From positions 62,001-126,000 of the forward strand of contig NZ_NFJL01000003.1 of NCBI RefSeq assembly GCF_002159835.1: DNA of 64,000 bases. The letters are read 5' to 3'. The translations under genes were made by a program, and so were the position numbers. The notes below the pieces were generated by a model. The model was given only the letters and a program-made list of their open reading frames with translations. It was not told the DNA's origin and did no database searches. The stretch comes from Blautia sp. An249 (GTDB lineage: Bacteria; Bacillota; Clostridia; Lachnospirales; Lachnospiraceae). Every line of letters begins with the position of its first letter. The stretch's first letter is position 1. Positions 25,804 through 35,171 of this stretch are shown one piece after another.

Positions 25804-27015
25804 ATGAAGAGTTTAATTCAAAAATGGAATAATATCAGCCTGGTGAAACGTATTATCGTAGGCCTGATTGTTGGTATTATTCTGGGACTGACAGTTCCCC
25901 AGGCAACGGTAATTTCCCTGCTTGGCGATCTTTTTGTAGGGGCGCTGAAAGCCATTGCGCCGCTGTTGGTGCTGTTTCTTGTTATGGAGGCTCTTTCCAA
26001 ACAGGAACAGGGACAAAAGACAAATATGACAAGGGTTATTGTTTTATACCTGCTTGGAACTTTCCTGGCCGGCTGTATCGCCGTAGTGGCAAGTTTCCTT
26101 TTCCCGGTTACTCTGACCCTGGGAGAGAGTGTAACAGATACCGTAGCGCCGGGGGGAGTCGGAGAGGTTCTTCAGAATCTGCTGATGAATCTGGTTTCCA
26201 ACCCGATAGAATCTATTTCCACAGCCAACTACATCGGTATCCTGGCATGGGCAGTACTGCTTGGAATCGCTTTAAGAAAAGCTTCTCCGGGAATGAAAAA
26301 GGGGATTATGGATATTTCAGAGGCCCTGTCTAAAATCGTCCGCTGGATTATCAGCTGTGCGCCCTTCGGTGTTATGGGACTTGTATTTGCCACCATTTCG
26401 GAGCAGGGCATTACGGCAATGATTAGTTACGGAAGGCTGATTGCAGTTCTTCTGGGAAGTATGGCCGTCTTTGCTTTAATTATGAACCCGATTATTGTAT
26501 TTATAGGAATTCGTAAAAATCCGTATCCGCTGGTATTGAAATGTCTGAAGGACAGTGGAATTACCGCTTTCTTTACCAGAAGTTCCGCGGCCAATATTCC
26601 GGTGAATTTAAAACTCTGCGAAGAGCTGGGACTGGATGAGAAAACCTATTCCGTGTCCATTCCTTTAGGAGCTACCATCAATATGGGCGGAGCTGCCATT
26701 ACCATTTCTGTTCTGGCCCTTGCAGCTACCAATACTCTGGGAATTGATGTGGATTTCGGAACTGCTCTTATCTTATGTGTATTATCAGCAGTCAGCGCCT
26801 GCGGAGCTTCCGGCGTTGCAGGAGGTTCCCTGCTTTTAGTGCCCCTGGCCTGCAGTTTGTTCGGAATTTCCAACGACGTAGCCATGCAGGTAGTAGGCGT
26901 GGGATTTATCGTGGGCGTTATCCAGGATTCCTGCGAAACTGCACTGAATTCTTCTACCGACGTATTATATACCGCCGTGGCAGAATTATCCAAAAAAAGA
27001 ACTCAGAAATCCTAG
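25804..27015 (+). CDS. sstT: Sodium:serine/threonine symporter SstT
   Basis: A 403-residue dicarboxylate/amino acid:cation symporter-family protein. The N-terminus ([17 protein letters not shown]), the serine-rich re-entrant loop [35 protein letters not shown] and the [13 protein letters not shown] block all match SstT. It imports serine and threonine with sodium across the cytoplasmic membrane. The start is ATG 25804 with GAGGGAGG upstream; the frame extends to 25774 without a ribosome-binding site. The gene is monocistronic, with its own promoter and a strong terminator. Confidence 0.93.
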   Translation: MKSLIQKWNNISLVKRIIVGLIVGIILGLTVPQATVISLLGDLFVGALKAIAPLLVLFLVMEALSKQEQGQKTNMTRVIVLYLLGTFLAGCIAVVASFLFPVTLTLGESVTDTVAPGGVGEVLQNLLMNLVSNPIESISTANYIGILAWAVLLGIALRKASPGMKKGIMDISEALSKIVRWIISCAPFGVMGLVFATISEQGITAMISYGRLIAVLLGSMAVFALIMNPIIVFIGIRKNPYPLVLKCLKDSGITAFFTRSSAANIPVNLKLCEELGLDEKTYSVSIPLGATINMGGAAITISVLALAATNTLGIDVDFGTALILCVLSAVSACGASGVAGGSLLLVPLACSLFGISNDVAMQVVGVGFIVGVIQDSCETALNSSTDVLYTAVAELSKKRTQKS

Positions 27016-27019
27016 TGAA

Positions 27020-27056
27020 AAGCTGCTGCAGAATCCTTTGCAGCAGCCTTTTTTTA
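27020..27056 (+). terminator. Terminator after sstT
   Basis: GCTGCTGCA (27022-27030) pairs with TGCAGCAGC (27039-27047), followed by seven T residues. Confidence 0.9.
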
Positions 27057-27096
27057 ATAGGAAGCAGGCGGAGAATCCTGCGAGCAGGATTCTTTG

Positions 27097-27564
27097 TTAC
27101 TTATTGAGCACGAGAAACCCCAGATTCAGGCAGGCGGCAAACACCAGCCACAGAAGATAGGGAATCTGAAGCCTGGCGGCCAGAGGGGAGATAGCAGAAA
27201 AGCTTTTTATCATTAGAATTACCAGATAAATAAGCAGTAAAATCCATAAAAAAGACAGAAAATACAGATGCAGATTAAAAAACAGGATCGGCCACAGAAA
27301 ATTCACTGCAAGCTGAATATAATAGATGGCAAGAGCCTGTTCCTTCCGGGGATTGCTGTGGGTGAAAATCAGATAGAAGGAAATCCCCATAAGGAGATAC
27401 AGCAGCGTCCAGACAATGGGAAAGACAAAGCCGGGCGGAGCAAAGAAGGGGCGGTTCAGCGTCTGATATTCCCCCACATGGTTCCTGGTCAGAAGTCCGG
27501 CCAGAAGGCCTGTGGCCAGAGGAATGGCCAGACTCTGCAGGAAAAGTTTCCATTTGGTTTTCAG
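27097..27564 (-). CDS. TspO/MBR-family membrane protein, apparent CTG start
   Basis: A 155-residue five-helix TspO homolog (tryptophan-rich sensory protein / peripheral benzodiazepine receptor family), with the family core FAPPGFVFPIVWTLLYLLMG. These proteins bind tetrapyrroles. A GTG at 27477 would drop the first helix. The frame continues upstream through KTKWKLFLQSLAIPLATG to a CTG at 27564, seven bases after a perfect AAGGAGG. No ATG, GTG or TTG is in a plausible place, so CTG initiation is proposed; the alternative is a point mutation of ATG. Confidence 0.78.
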   Translation of the reverse strand: MKTKWKLFLQSLAIPLATGLLAGLLTRNHVGEYQTLNRPFFAPPGFVFPIVWTLLYLLMGISFYLIFTHSNPRKEQALAIYYIQLAVNFLWPILFFNLHLYFLSFLWILLLIYLVILMIKSFSAISPLAARLQIPYLLWLVFAACLNLGFLVLNK

Positions 27565-27602
27565 TTTGATCCCTCCTTCCTGTCATTGAAAAACAGGGAA
27601 CA

Positions 27603-28421
27603 TTACAGCTTCCGGGCCAGATCTTCCAGGGTTCCGAAATGATACCCCAGTTCTTCCCATCTGGTCAGCAGTTCATCCAGAATTTCCCCGTTGGTATCGG
27701 AAGTGCTGTGCAAAAGAACCACAGCTCCCGGATGAATACGGGGAAGCAGCTTGTGAAAGGCTTCCTCTTTGGTGGGCTGGTCATCCTGCAGCCAATCCAC
27801 ATAGGCAAGACTCCAGAAAAACGTATAGTAACCCATTTCACTGGCCATTTTTAAGTTCTGGACACTGAATTTTCCCTGAGGCGGGCGGTAGAAGGGAGCC
27901 ATTTCTTCTCCGGTAATTTCCAAAAAGAGATCTTCCACCCGGTGAAGCTCCTCCTGGAAGGATTCTTTAGTGGAAATCTGAGACATGTCAGGGTGATGAT
28001 AGGTGTGGTTTCCTACGGTATGGCCTTCTTTTACCATCTGGCGGGTCAGTTCCGGACTGGTTTCCAGGAAGTTTCCCACAACGAAAAAAGTGGCGGATAC
28101 CTGATGTTTTTTCAGCGCCTCTAAAATCGCAGGCATGTTTCCGTTTTCATACCCTGCGTCAAAGGTAAGGTAAATCACTTTCTCCTCTGTTTCATCCAGA
28201 TAGCCGGCATGATACTGCTTCAGCTCTTCGCAGGAGGCGTTTCCGGCGGGAGGACTTCCTTCCTTTGAAAAACTCAGTCCCCAGTTTTCACTGGCAGAGG
28301 CAGCCGTCTGGACCGTCTGGGAACGGGAAGAGAGATGACCGGCTCCGGCGCCGATGAGATAGGCGGCCGCAAACAGAACGAAGAAAGCGGCGGCGGTTTT
28401 CAGTTGCGGATGTGGTTTCAT
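27603..28421 (-). CDS. PdaA-like polysaccharide (peptidoglycan) deacetylase
   Basis: A 272-residue NodB-fold deacetylase with an N-terminal membrane anchor (AAAFFVLFAAAYLIGAG). Motif 1 YLTFDAGYENG is the PdaA form, with Ala after the Asp. Motif 2 is HTVGNHTYHHP (metal-binding His), motif 3 FYRPPQGKF, and a late LLHSTS follows. PdaA removes N-acetyl groups from muramic acid to make the muramic-delta-lactam of spore cortex, which fits a spore-former. The start is ATG 28421 after AGGTG; an in-frame GTG at 28430 overlaps that site. Confidence 0.87.
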   Translation of the reverse strand: MKPHPQLKTAAAFFVLFAAAYLIGAGAGHLSSRSQTVQTAASASENWGLSFSKEGSPPAGNASCEELKQYHAGYLDETEEKVIYLTFDAGYENGNMPAILEALKKHQVSATFFVVGNFLETSPELTRQMVKEGHTVGNHTYHHPDMSQISTKESFQEELHRVEDLFLEITGEEMAPFYRPPQGKFSVQNLKMASEMGYYTFFWSLAYVDWLQDDQPTKEEAFHKLLPRIHPGAVVLLHSTSDTNGEILDELLTRWEELGYHFGTLEDLARKL

Positions 28422-28540
28422 GTAAATCACCTGAATCGGCTTTCTTTTATTTATATGGAAAACGGTAATAACTTATGAACAAAAGGAAGAAAATCTGCAT
28501 AGTGTGAAAGAACAGGCAAAGCAGGAAGTGGTTTCCGTTG

Positions 28541-29326
28541 ATGGAAAACAGACTCACTTTAAAGAGATTTCTTACCACAGCCTTAGCTCCCGCAGGGCAG
28601 ACCCTCTATATCTACGGGGGCGGCTGGAATCCGCAGGATACCGGGGCAGGAAGACCTGCCTGTACCATAGGAGTGCCGTACAAATGGAAGAAATTCTTCC
28701 AGTGCCGTACTCCTTATTATGACTACCGGACCCTTCGCACCCGGGACGGGCAGAATCTCTGCCGGGACTGGGGCGCCGACTGCAGCGGTTATGTGGGCTG
28801 GTGTGTCTATAACTTCATGGAAACAGAGAGCGGAAAAAAGGGATATGTATTTCCGGCTGAGACCATGGCCCGGATTTACGGGGAGGTATTCGGATGGGGA
28901 ACCTTTCAAAGGAGGATACCTGATGGGAACGTTTTCGCTCCCGGAGACATTATCAGTATCCCCGGCCACGTGTGGATCTGTCTCGGCGTCTGCCAGGATG
29001 AAAGTGTGGTTTTGCTGCATTCCACCCCTTCTGAGAGCATCTGGAACTATCCGGGCGGAGGGGTACAGATAAGCGCCCTGGGAGAAAACAAAAGCTGTAT
29101 GGCTTATCAGCTTGCGGATTCTTATATGAGGAAATATTTTCCCGGATGGAGCAAAAGATACCGAGTTGTCTTAAAGCCTTATGAACAATACACCGATACG
29201 AAGAAAGAAGGAACCGGACGGTTTACCTGGCGCCGGGGCCCCGGAGGGTTGGAAGATCCGGAAGGCCTGTATGAGATGACCGCCGGGGAACGATTACAGG
29301 AATTATTTGGAGAAAACAGAAGATGA
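28541..29326 (+). CDS. NlpC/P60-like cysteine peptidase domain protein
   Basis: A 261-residue protein. WGADCSGYVGWCVYNF is the NlpC/P60 catalytic cysteine segment and PGHVWICLG supplies the histidine, in the right order. These are usually cell-wall endopeptidases or amidases, but no clear signal peptide is present, so the location is uncertain. The start could be ATG 28541 or TTG 28538; the GCAGGAAG ribosome site is a little far upstream. It overlaps the Dus gene by ATGA. Confidence 0.75.
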   Translation: MENRLTLKRFLTTALAPAGQTLYIYGGGWNPQDTGAGRPACTIGVPYKWKKFFQCRTPYYDYRTLRTRDGQNLCRDWGADCSGYVGWCVYNFMETESGKKGYVFPAETMARIYGEVFGWGTFQRRIPDGNVFAPGDIISIPGHVWICLGVCQDESVVLLHSTPSESIWNYPGGGVQISALGENKSCMAYQLADSYMRKYFPGWSKRYRVVLKPYEQYTDTKKEGTGRFTWRRGPGGLEDPEGLYEMTAGERLQELFGENRR

Positions 29327-30294
29327 ATGAATATTTTGCCCCCATGGAGGGGATTACAGGATACATTTACCGGAATGCCTTTCAGAAATACGGCTGGAAA
29401 ATGGAAAAATATTTTTCTCCGTTTCTGGCGCCCAAAACCAATACAAAGAAATGTTTTAACCACAGAGAATACGAAGACATCCGGCCCGATCACAATGAGG
29501 GACTGCATTTAGTTCCTCAGATTCTGACCAACCGGGCCGGGGATTTCCTGAAGCTGGCAGAAGCCCTGGAAGAACTGGGCTATCAGGAAATCAACCTGAA
29601 CCTGGGCTGTCCCTCGCCCACCGTCGTGACCAAGAAAAAGGGCGCCGGGTTCTTAGGGGAACCGGAGAAACTCAGAGAATTTCTGGAGGAAATTTTCCAG
29701 GGCACCTCTTTGGACATCTCCGTTAAAACCAGGATTGGTCTGGAAGATCCGGAAGAATTTACAAAGCTTTTGGAGATTTATAACCAGTATCCCTTAAAGG
29801 AACTGATTATCCATCCCAGGATTCAGAAAGATTTTTATAAAAATACGCCCCGGATGGAGGCCTTTTCTTACGGACTGGAACACAGCCGGGCAAAAGTATG
29901 TTATAATGGAAATCTGTTTACAAAAGAAGACTATCAGACGTTCTGCGGGTCTTACCCCGCATGTACCCATGTCATGCTGGGAAGAGGGCTGCTGGCCAAT
30001 CCCGGACTTTTACAGGAAGTGCATAACAAAACGCCCATGGACAGAGAGACATTTTCCTGTTTTCACAGAGAAATCTATGAAAATTACCAGGAAGTGTCCT
30101 GCGGGGAGAGAAACGTACTGTTTAAAATGAAAGAACTCTGGTTTTATTTCCGGGAGATGTTTCCGGAAGGAAAGAAACAGATCAAACGGATTAAAAAAGC
30201 GGAAACCCTCAGAAAATACGAAGAGGCGGTAAACGATTTATTTCAGAATGTTCCCCTGTACTATGAATCGCAGATGACGGGGAAGGAAAGTTAG
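29323..30294 (+). CDS. tRNA-dihydrouridine synthase family protein
   Basis: A 323-residue FMN TIM-barrel enzyme that reduces uridine to dihydrouridine in tRNA. The family N-terminus FAPMEGITGYIYRNAF, the catalytic NLGCPSPTVVTKKKGAGFL, KTRIGLEDPEEF and the flavin phosphate region MLGRGLLANPGL are all visible. The length is normal. It overlaps the NlpC/P60-like gene and is 10 bp from the DUF2284 gene, so the three form an operon. Confidence 0.9.
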   Translation: MNEYFAPMEGITGYIYRNAFQKYGWKMEKYFSPFLAPKTNTKKCFNHREYEDIRPDHNEGLHLVPQILTNRAGDFLKLAEALEELGYQEINLNLGCPSPTVVTKKKGAGFLGEPEKLREFLEEIFQGTSLDISVKTRIGLEDPEEFTKLLEIYNQYPLKELIIHPRIQKDFYKNTPRMEAFSYGLEHSRAKVCYNGNLFTKEDYQTFCGSYPACTHVMLGRGLLANPGLLQEVHNKTPMDRETFSCFHREIYENYQEVSCGERNVLFKMKELWFYFREMFPEGKKQIKRIKKAETLRKYEEAVNDLFQNVPLYYESQMTGKES

Positions 30295-30304
30295 GAGGAA
30301 TTAC

Positions 30305-30859
30305 ATGCAGATACCGGGTTTCGATGAATTTATTACACAGTATCCTGTATTTGAATACCGGATTTTAGAGACAAGTGAGATTTCTGTGCAGGAGAGGGTA
30401 CGGATCGTCTGTGAGAAGGAATGCGAACGTTACGGCACCACCTGGGCCTGTCCTCCCGGAACCGGGAGCCTGGGGGAATGCCAGGAGCGAATCCATTCCT
30501 ACCGTCATGGCCTGTTCTTTTCCAGCGTGGCGGAAGTCTCCGATCTGTTTAACATGGAAGAGATGTTAAGTACCCGAAAAGAGCATGAAAAGCTTACGGA
30601 AGAGATTCAGGATTATATGAAAAAGCAGGGACTGGACTGCTTCATCCTCTCAACCGAATCCTGTGACATTTGTCCCACCTGCACCTATCCGGACAGCCCC
30701 TGCCGCTATCCGGAAAAAATGCATCCCTGTCTGGAAAGCCACGGGGTGGTGGTAATGGAACTGACGGAACAGCAGCAGATGGAATATTCCCTTGGAGGAA
30801 ACAGTATTCTCTGGTTTTCACTGATTTTGTTTCGTCCTCTCCAGAAAGAGGAAGAATAA
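30305..30859 (+). CDS. DUF2284 cysteine-rich metal-binding protein
   Basis: A 184-residue cytoplasmic protein of the DUF2284 family. Clustered cysteines in CEKECERYGTTWACPPG and CDICPTCTYPDSPCRYP suggest a bound metal or Fe-S cluster. Its function is unknown. A GGAGG site precedes the ATG. It is the last gene of the NlpC-Dus operon. Confidence 0.83.
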   Translation: MQIPGFDEFITQYPVFEYRILETSEISVQERVRIVCEKECERYGTTWACPPGTGSLGECQERIHSYRHGLFFSSVAEVSDLFNMEEMLSTRKEHEKLTEEIQDYMKKQGLDCFILSTESCDICPTCTYPDSPCRYPEKMHPCLESHGVVVMELTEQQQMEYSLGGNSILWFSLILFRPLQKEEE

Positions 30860-30874
30860 TACATAAATAAGAGT

Positions 30875-30908
30875 CTCCCGGCATAAATTGAAAAATAAAG
30901 GCCGGGAG
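30875..30908 (+). terminator. GC-rich hairpin before yqfC, overlapping its ribosome-binding site
   Basis: CTCCCGGC (30875-30882) pairs with GCCGGGAG (30901-30908), followed by TTTCTT. It resembles a terminator for the Dus operon, but the right arm contains the GGGAG ribosome-binding site of the next gene. It may therefore also control translation. Confidence 0.6.
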
Positions 30909-30914
30909 TTTCTT

Positions 30915-31193
30915 ATGGGGAAAAAGCGAAGAAAATGGAAAGAACATCTGGTATCTTCCATGGAAATCCCAAGGGATTTGGCGTACCGGGAATCCATTAT
31001 CCGAATCACCGGCAGGAAACAGCTAACCATCGAAAATTATAAGGGCATCCAGATTTTCAGCAGTCAGCAGACCGTAGTAACCCTGAATCAGGGCAAGGTG
31101 AAAATTCTGGGAAAAGATCTGGAAATTCAGTTTTATATGGAAAATGAGATGACAGTCACAGGCTTTATCAGTCAGGTAATCTTTGAAATTTAG
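30915..31193 (+). CDS. yqfC: Sporulation protein YqfC (YabP family)
   Basis: A 92-residue protein of the YabP/YqfC family. The typical core is ESIIRITGRKQLTIENYKGI followed by short strands. YqfC is made in the mother cell during sporulation. The start is ATG 30915, six bases after GGGAG; an in-frame TTG at 30888 lies inside the hairpin. It is followed directly by yqfD, as in other Clostridia. Confidence 0.87.
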   Translation: MGKKRRKWKEHLVSSMEIPRDLAYRESIIRITGRKQLTIENYKGIQIFSSQQTVVTLNQGKVKILGKDLEIQFYMENEMTVTGFISQVIFEI

Positions 31194-31208
31194 GCAGGGG
31201 GAGAGAAT

Positions 31209-32426
31209 TTGATAGAAAAGCTCTTGCAGTATAAAAACGGATACGTGAAAATCCGCCTCATAAGTCCCAAACCCGAACGGTTTCTCAACCTGTGTTCCCG
31301 GCAGGGGATCCTGCTGTCTCAAATCCGTCCGGCAGGAGAAACCTGGGAAATGCAGATAAGTCTGAAAGATTTCTTTCGGCTAAAGCCTGTATGTAAGAAA
31401 ACCCATTCCAGAATTCATGTGGTAAAACGCTGGGGACTGCCCTTCTTTTTTTACAGAAATAAAAAAAGAAAGGCCTTTTTTATTGGGATTTTCCTGTGTT
31501 TTGCCCTGGTGATATTTCTGTCCCAGTTTGTATGGAGAATCCAGGTAGAGGGAAACTACTATAATACCACCCAGGAGATTTTAAAATTTCTGGAAGAAAA
31601 AGACGTCCGGCACGGAATTCCCAAAAAAGAGATTAACTGTGCTCTTATTTCCGCTATGATCCGGGAACAGTTTCCCGATATTACCTGGGTGTCTGCCCGG
31701 CTCTCCGGGACTAATCTTTCCATAACCATCCAGGAAAACGAAAATCCTGCTTCCTCCGATTCCGGACAGGAAGAAGCTCCGTCCAGCATTGTCTCCAATC
31801 TGGAGGGAACCATTGTAAAAATGATTACGCGACAGGGCGCTCCTCAGGTTCAGGCGGGGGATTTCTGTGAAAAAGGCGATCTTCTGGTTCTGGGAAGACT
31901 GGATATAAAAAACGACAGCCAGGAAGTGATCCGTTATGACTATGTAACCTCCGACGCGGATATTTATATCCGGCACACCTGTTCCTATTACGACAGCTTT
32001 CCATTATCCTATGAAAAAAAGAGTTTTACAGGAAATGAGAAATCCCGGCCTTTCTTCCAGATTTTCTCCCTGAGAGCCGAAGGAGGAAGCAGGAAGAAAC
32101 AGTATGAAAAGGAAGATACCGTCACACAGACCAGGAACCTTTATTTAACGGAAAACTTTGTGCTTCCGTTCTCCTATGGAACCATCGTGCAAAAAGAATA
32201 CGTCATGGAAAAGGTCACCTATACGGAAGAGGAGGCCCGAAAGAAAGCACAGGAAAACATACAGATCTACCTGGAAAAATTGCTGGATAAAGGGGTGGAA
32301 ATCTGCCAGAATAATATTGAGATTCAGACAGACGGAAGCTTCTGTACTGCCAAAGGAACCCTGCAGGTAATCGAAAAGGCCGGGTACTCTGTGCCGGTGG
32401 AGAAAATGGAGATTCCCGATACTTGA
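31209..32426 (+). CDS. yqfD: Sporulation protein YqfD
   Basis: A 405-residue membrane protein. A single hydrophobic segment near residues 92-112 (AFFIGIFLCFALVIFL) precedes a long extracytoplasmic part with ITWVSARLSGTNLSITIQE, matching the YqfD/SpoIV-type family. The start is a TTG with GGGGGAGAG seven bases before. It lies between yqfC and phoH, the conserved order. Confidence 0.87.
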   Translation: MIEKLLQYKNGYVKIRLISPKPERFLNLCSRQGILLSQIRPAGETWEMQISLKDFFRLKPVCKKTHSRIHVVKRWGLPFFFYRNKKRKAFFIGIFLCFALVIFLSQFVWRIQVEGNYYNTTQEILKFLEEKDVRHGIPKKEINCALISAMIREQFPDITWVSARLSGTNLSITIQENENPASSDSGQEEAPSSIVSNLEGTIVKMITRQGAPQVQAGDFCEKGDLLVLGRLDIKNDSQEVIRYDYVTSDADIYIRHTCSYYDSFPLSYEKKSFTGNEKSRPFFQIFSLRAEGGSRKKQYEKEDTVTQTRNLYLTENFVLPFSYGTIVQKEYVMEKVTYTEEEARKKAQENIQIYLEKLLDKGVEICQNNIEIQTDGSFCTAKGTLQVIEKAGYSVPVEKMEIPDT

Positions 32427-32511
32427 AAAAGATACTTAGGTTTACTATAATAGAAAAAACAGAATCAAAATCTGTCCGTTTTACATTAGATGGAAAGAGA
32501 GGGAACAATCG

Positions 32512-33534
32512 TTGCAGACAGAACAGATCGAATTTGACACCGTGGATCAGCAGCAGGCAGTCTTTGGAATGCAGGATCAATTTGCAAAAATCATTGAGAA
32601 AGAATTAAACGTCTCCATCAGCCTGCGGGATTCCAGAGCGGAAATAAAGGGAGAACCCGGCCGGAATACAAAAATCGCCGCAGAAGTGATGGATTCTCTA
32701 TTAACATTATATAAAAGAGGAGAAAATTTAAAGGAAGGTATCGTGTACCGTCTGCTGGAAGAAGCAGCAGAGGGAAATCTGGATGAAACCTGCAAAGCCA
32801 TGGACAGTGTGGTGACCATTACCCAGAAAGGGGCGCCCATTAAGTGCAAAACCTTCGGGCAGAAAAATTATGTGAAAGCCCTTCAGGATCATGTGGTAAC
32901 CATCTGTATCGGTCCTGCCGGAACCGGAAAGACTTATCTGGCAGTGGCACAGGCGGCCAGAGAACTGAAAAACGGAGATATTGAACGGATTATCATGAGC
33001 CGTCCGGCCATCGAGGCAGGAGAAGAGAGACTGGGATTTCTGCCCGGAGATCTGGCCCAGAAGGTGGATCCCTACCTTCGGCCTCTGTACGACGCCCTTC
33101 ATGATATTTTCGGCGCAGATAAAGCAGAAAAACTAAGAGAGAGACGAATTATTGAGATTGCGCCCCTGGCATATATGAGAGGAAGAACCCTCAACCATGC
33201 CAGAGTCATCATTGACGAAAGTCAGAACGCGTCTCTTCCCACCCTGAAAATGGCGCTGACCCGTCTGGGAGAAGGATCGAAAATGGTACTGACCGGTGAC
33301 GTTACCCAGATTGATTTACCGAAAACCCAGGATTCGGGACTGGAAAAATGCGCCGAAATACTGAACGGAATTGAGGGGATTTCCATTACGCGGCTGAATA
33401 ACCGGGATGTGGTACGAAATAAAATCGTCAAAGACATTGTCAAAGCCTTTGAAAAAGAAGAACAGAAAAAACAGATGAGACAGGAGAAAGGAAAGACTTC
33501 CAAGACTTCCTTTCGCCGTAAGACAAAAGCTTAA
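32512..33534 (+). CDS. phoH: PhoH-family ATPase
   Basis: A 340-residue PhoH-like protein (PhoH/YbeZ type). Walker A is IGPAGTGKTYLAVAQA, then MSRPAIEAGEERLGFLPGD, Walker B VIIDESQNA and LTGDVTQIDLP. It is linked with rRNA processing and RNA turnover through its neighbour YbeY. The start is TTG 32512 with a GAGAGGG site. The C-terminus is strongly basic. Confidence 0.92.
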   Translation: MQTEQIEFDTVDQQQAVFGMQDQFAKIIEKELNVSISLRDSRAEIKGEPGRNTKIAAEVMDSLLTLYKRGENLKEGIVYRLLEEAAEGNLDETCKAMDSVVTITQKGAPIKCKTFGQKNYVKALQDHVVTICIGPAGTGKTYLAVAQAARELKNGDIERIIMSRPAIEAGEERLGFLPGDLAQKVDPYLRPLYDALHDIFGADKAEKLRERRIIEIAPLAYMRGRTLNHARVIIDESQNASLPTLKMALTRLGEGSKMVLTGDVTQIDLPKTQDSGLEKCAEILNGIEGISITRLNNRDVVRNKIVKDIVKAFEKEEQKKQMRQEKGKTSKTSFRRKTKA

Positions 33535-33546
33535 AGGGGGATTGCA

Positions 33547-34041
33547 ATGACCGTACAGATTGAGTATGAAGCACAGGAAATGCTGAATATACCTTACAGA
33601 GAGCTGGCAGAAAAAGTGGTTTCCCGGGTTCTGGAAGACGAACAGTGTCCCTATGAGGCGGAAGTGAACCTGGTTCTTACAGACAATGAAGAGATACAGA
33701 GGATCAATAAGGAATTCCGGGGCATTGACGCGCCTACGGATGTTTTGTCTTTCCCCAGTATTCCCTTTGAAGAGCCGGCGGATTATAAACTGGCAGAAGA
33801 GGAGGATTCCTTCTTTAACATGGATACGGGAGAATTAATTCTGGGAGACATTATGATTTCTGTTCCCAGAGTTTTTCAGCAGGCAAAAGAATACGGACAC
33901 AGCGTAAAACGGGAATTTTCCTTTCTGATCGCCCACAGTGTTCTCCATCTTCTGGGATACGATCATATGGAAAAAGAAGAAGCCGAAATTATGGAGGGGA
34001 AACAGAGGAAAGCCCTGGAGGAACTGGGAATTACAAGGTAG
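33547..34041 (+). CDS. ybeY: Endoribonuclease YbeY
   Basis: A 164-residue zinc metalloprotein required for 16S rRNA 3'-end maturation and ribosome quality control. The metal motif HSVLHLLGYDH (H-x3-H-x5-H) and the upstream DAPTDVLSFP are intact. It is 12 bp downstream of phoH and preceded by AAAGGGGG. Confidence 0.95.
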   Translation: MTVQIEYEAQEMLNIPYRELAEKVVSRVLEDEQCPYEAEVNLVLTDNEEIQRINKEFRGIDAPTDVLSFPSIPFEEPADYKLAEEEDSFFNMDTGELILGDIMISVPRVFQQAKEYGHSVKREFSFLIAHSVLHLLGYDHMEKEEAEIMEGKQRKALEELGITR

Positions 34042-34060
34042 CAGAAAAAGGAGGGGTACT

Positions 34061-35164
34061 ATGAAAAAATTCGGATTGCTTTGTTTCTGTCTGACAGCCA
34101 TACTGCTGGCCGGATGTGGAAAAGAAAAAGAGGATGCACAGCCGGACAAGGGGATTGATGAGGCTAAGATACAGATTGAAACATCTCAGGGGGAGGAAAG
34201 CGGACAGGAGGAAGAAAGCCAGGAGCCGCAGCCGGAAGCGGGACAAGTGGTCAGCTATCTTACCGGAGAATATGTGCCGGAAGCCATTGGGAGACGGCGG
34301 CCCATTGCCGTTATGCTGAACAATGCCAAAGAAGGCTGTCCCCAGAGTGGAATCGCCAATGCGGGAGTGGTTTATGAAGCGCCCACAGAAGGGGATATTA
34401 CCCGATTAATGGGAATCTTCGAAGATTATGATCAGTTAGAGAAGATTGGTTCCATGAGAAGCTGCCGGGATTACTACATTCATTATGCCCAGGAATTTGA
34501 TTCCATTTACGTGCACTACGGACAGGCTGTTTACGCCCTTCCCTATCTGGAACAGGACTTCATTCATAATATAAACGGCATCTCTTCCGTTGGGGATCAG
34601 GTCTTTTACCGTACCTCTGACCGGAAAGCGCCTCATAATGCCTATACCAGCTACCAGGGGATTCAGACAGGCATCGGCCTTTTGGGATACGATCAGAATT
34701 ACGGCGCAGACTATCAGGGGCATTATCAGTTTGCCGTACCGGGAGAAGAAGTAACACTTACAAACCCATCCCCGGCCCAGACAGTGAAACTGGACTGTTA
34801 CAGCGTCAACCATCCTTGGTTTGAATATGATGCCGCTTCCGGAAAATACAACCGGTTCCAGTACGGCGAAGCCCAGATTGACGAGCTGACCGGACAGCAG
34901 CTTCAGTATGACAATATCATTCTGGAATATGCTTCCTACCAGCCCTATGATGAAAACGGCTACTTAAATATAGATACCACCTCCGGCGGCCAGGGGAAAT
35001 TTATTACCCGGGGACAGGCAGAGGACATTTCCTGGAGGAAGGATTCCGAGTGGGGCGTTACCCGCTATTACGATGGGAACGGTCAGGAAATCCAGTTAAA
35101 TACAGGAAAAACCTGGGTCTGCATCATTCTCAATGACAAAACCTCACAGATTACAATTGCATAA
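34061..35164 (+). CDS. DUF3048 (YerB-like) lipoprotein
   Basis: A 367-residue lipoprotein with signal peptide and lipobox LLAGC (Cys19), then an acidic linker rich in Glu/Gln. The DUF3048 domain follows (RRPIAVMLNNAK, then IGSMRSCRDYYIHYAQEFD). The function is unknown. The start is ATG 34061 after AAAGGAGGGG; the frame is open far upstream into ybeY, but that part is a shadow. Confidence 0.88.
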   Translation: MKKFGLLCFCLTAILLAGCGKEKEDAQPDKGIDEAKIQIETSQGEESGQEEESQEPQPEAGQVVSYLTGEYVPEAIGRRRPIAVMLNNAKEGCPQSGIANAGVVYEAPTEGDITRLMGIFEDYDQLEKIGSMRSCRDYYIHYAQEFDSIYVHYGQAVYALPYLEQDFIHNINGISSVGDQVFYRTSDRKAPHNAYTSYQGIQTGIGLLGYDQNYGADYQGHYQFAVPGEEVTLTNPSPAQTVKLDCYSVNHPWFEYDAASGKYNRFQYGEAQIDELTGQQLQYDNIILEYASYQPYDENGYLNIDTTSGGQGKFITRGQAEDISWRKDSEWGVTRYYDGNGQEIQLNTGKTWVCIILNDKTSQITIA

Positions 35165-35171
35165 AACCTGA

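Noticed and set aside
27275-27586. Second minus-strand frame over the start of tspO, suggesting a frameshift
   Set aside because: The real TspO N-terminus is found in the same frame as the rest, back to CTG 27564, so no frameshift is needed.
33938-34060. N-terminal extension of the DUF3048 lipoprotein frame
   Set aside because: The signal peptide and ribosome site fix the start at 34061; the extension overlaps the end of ybeY out of frame.
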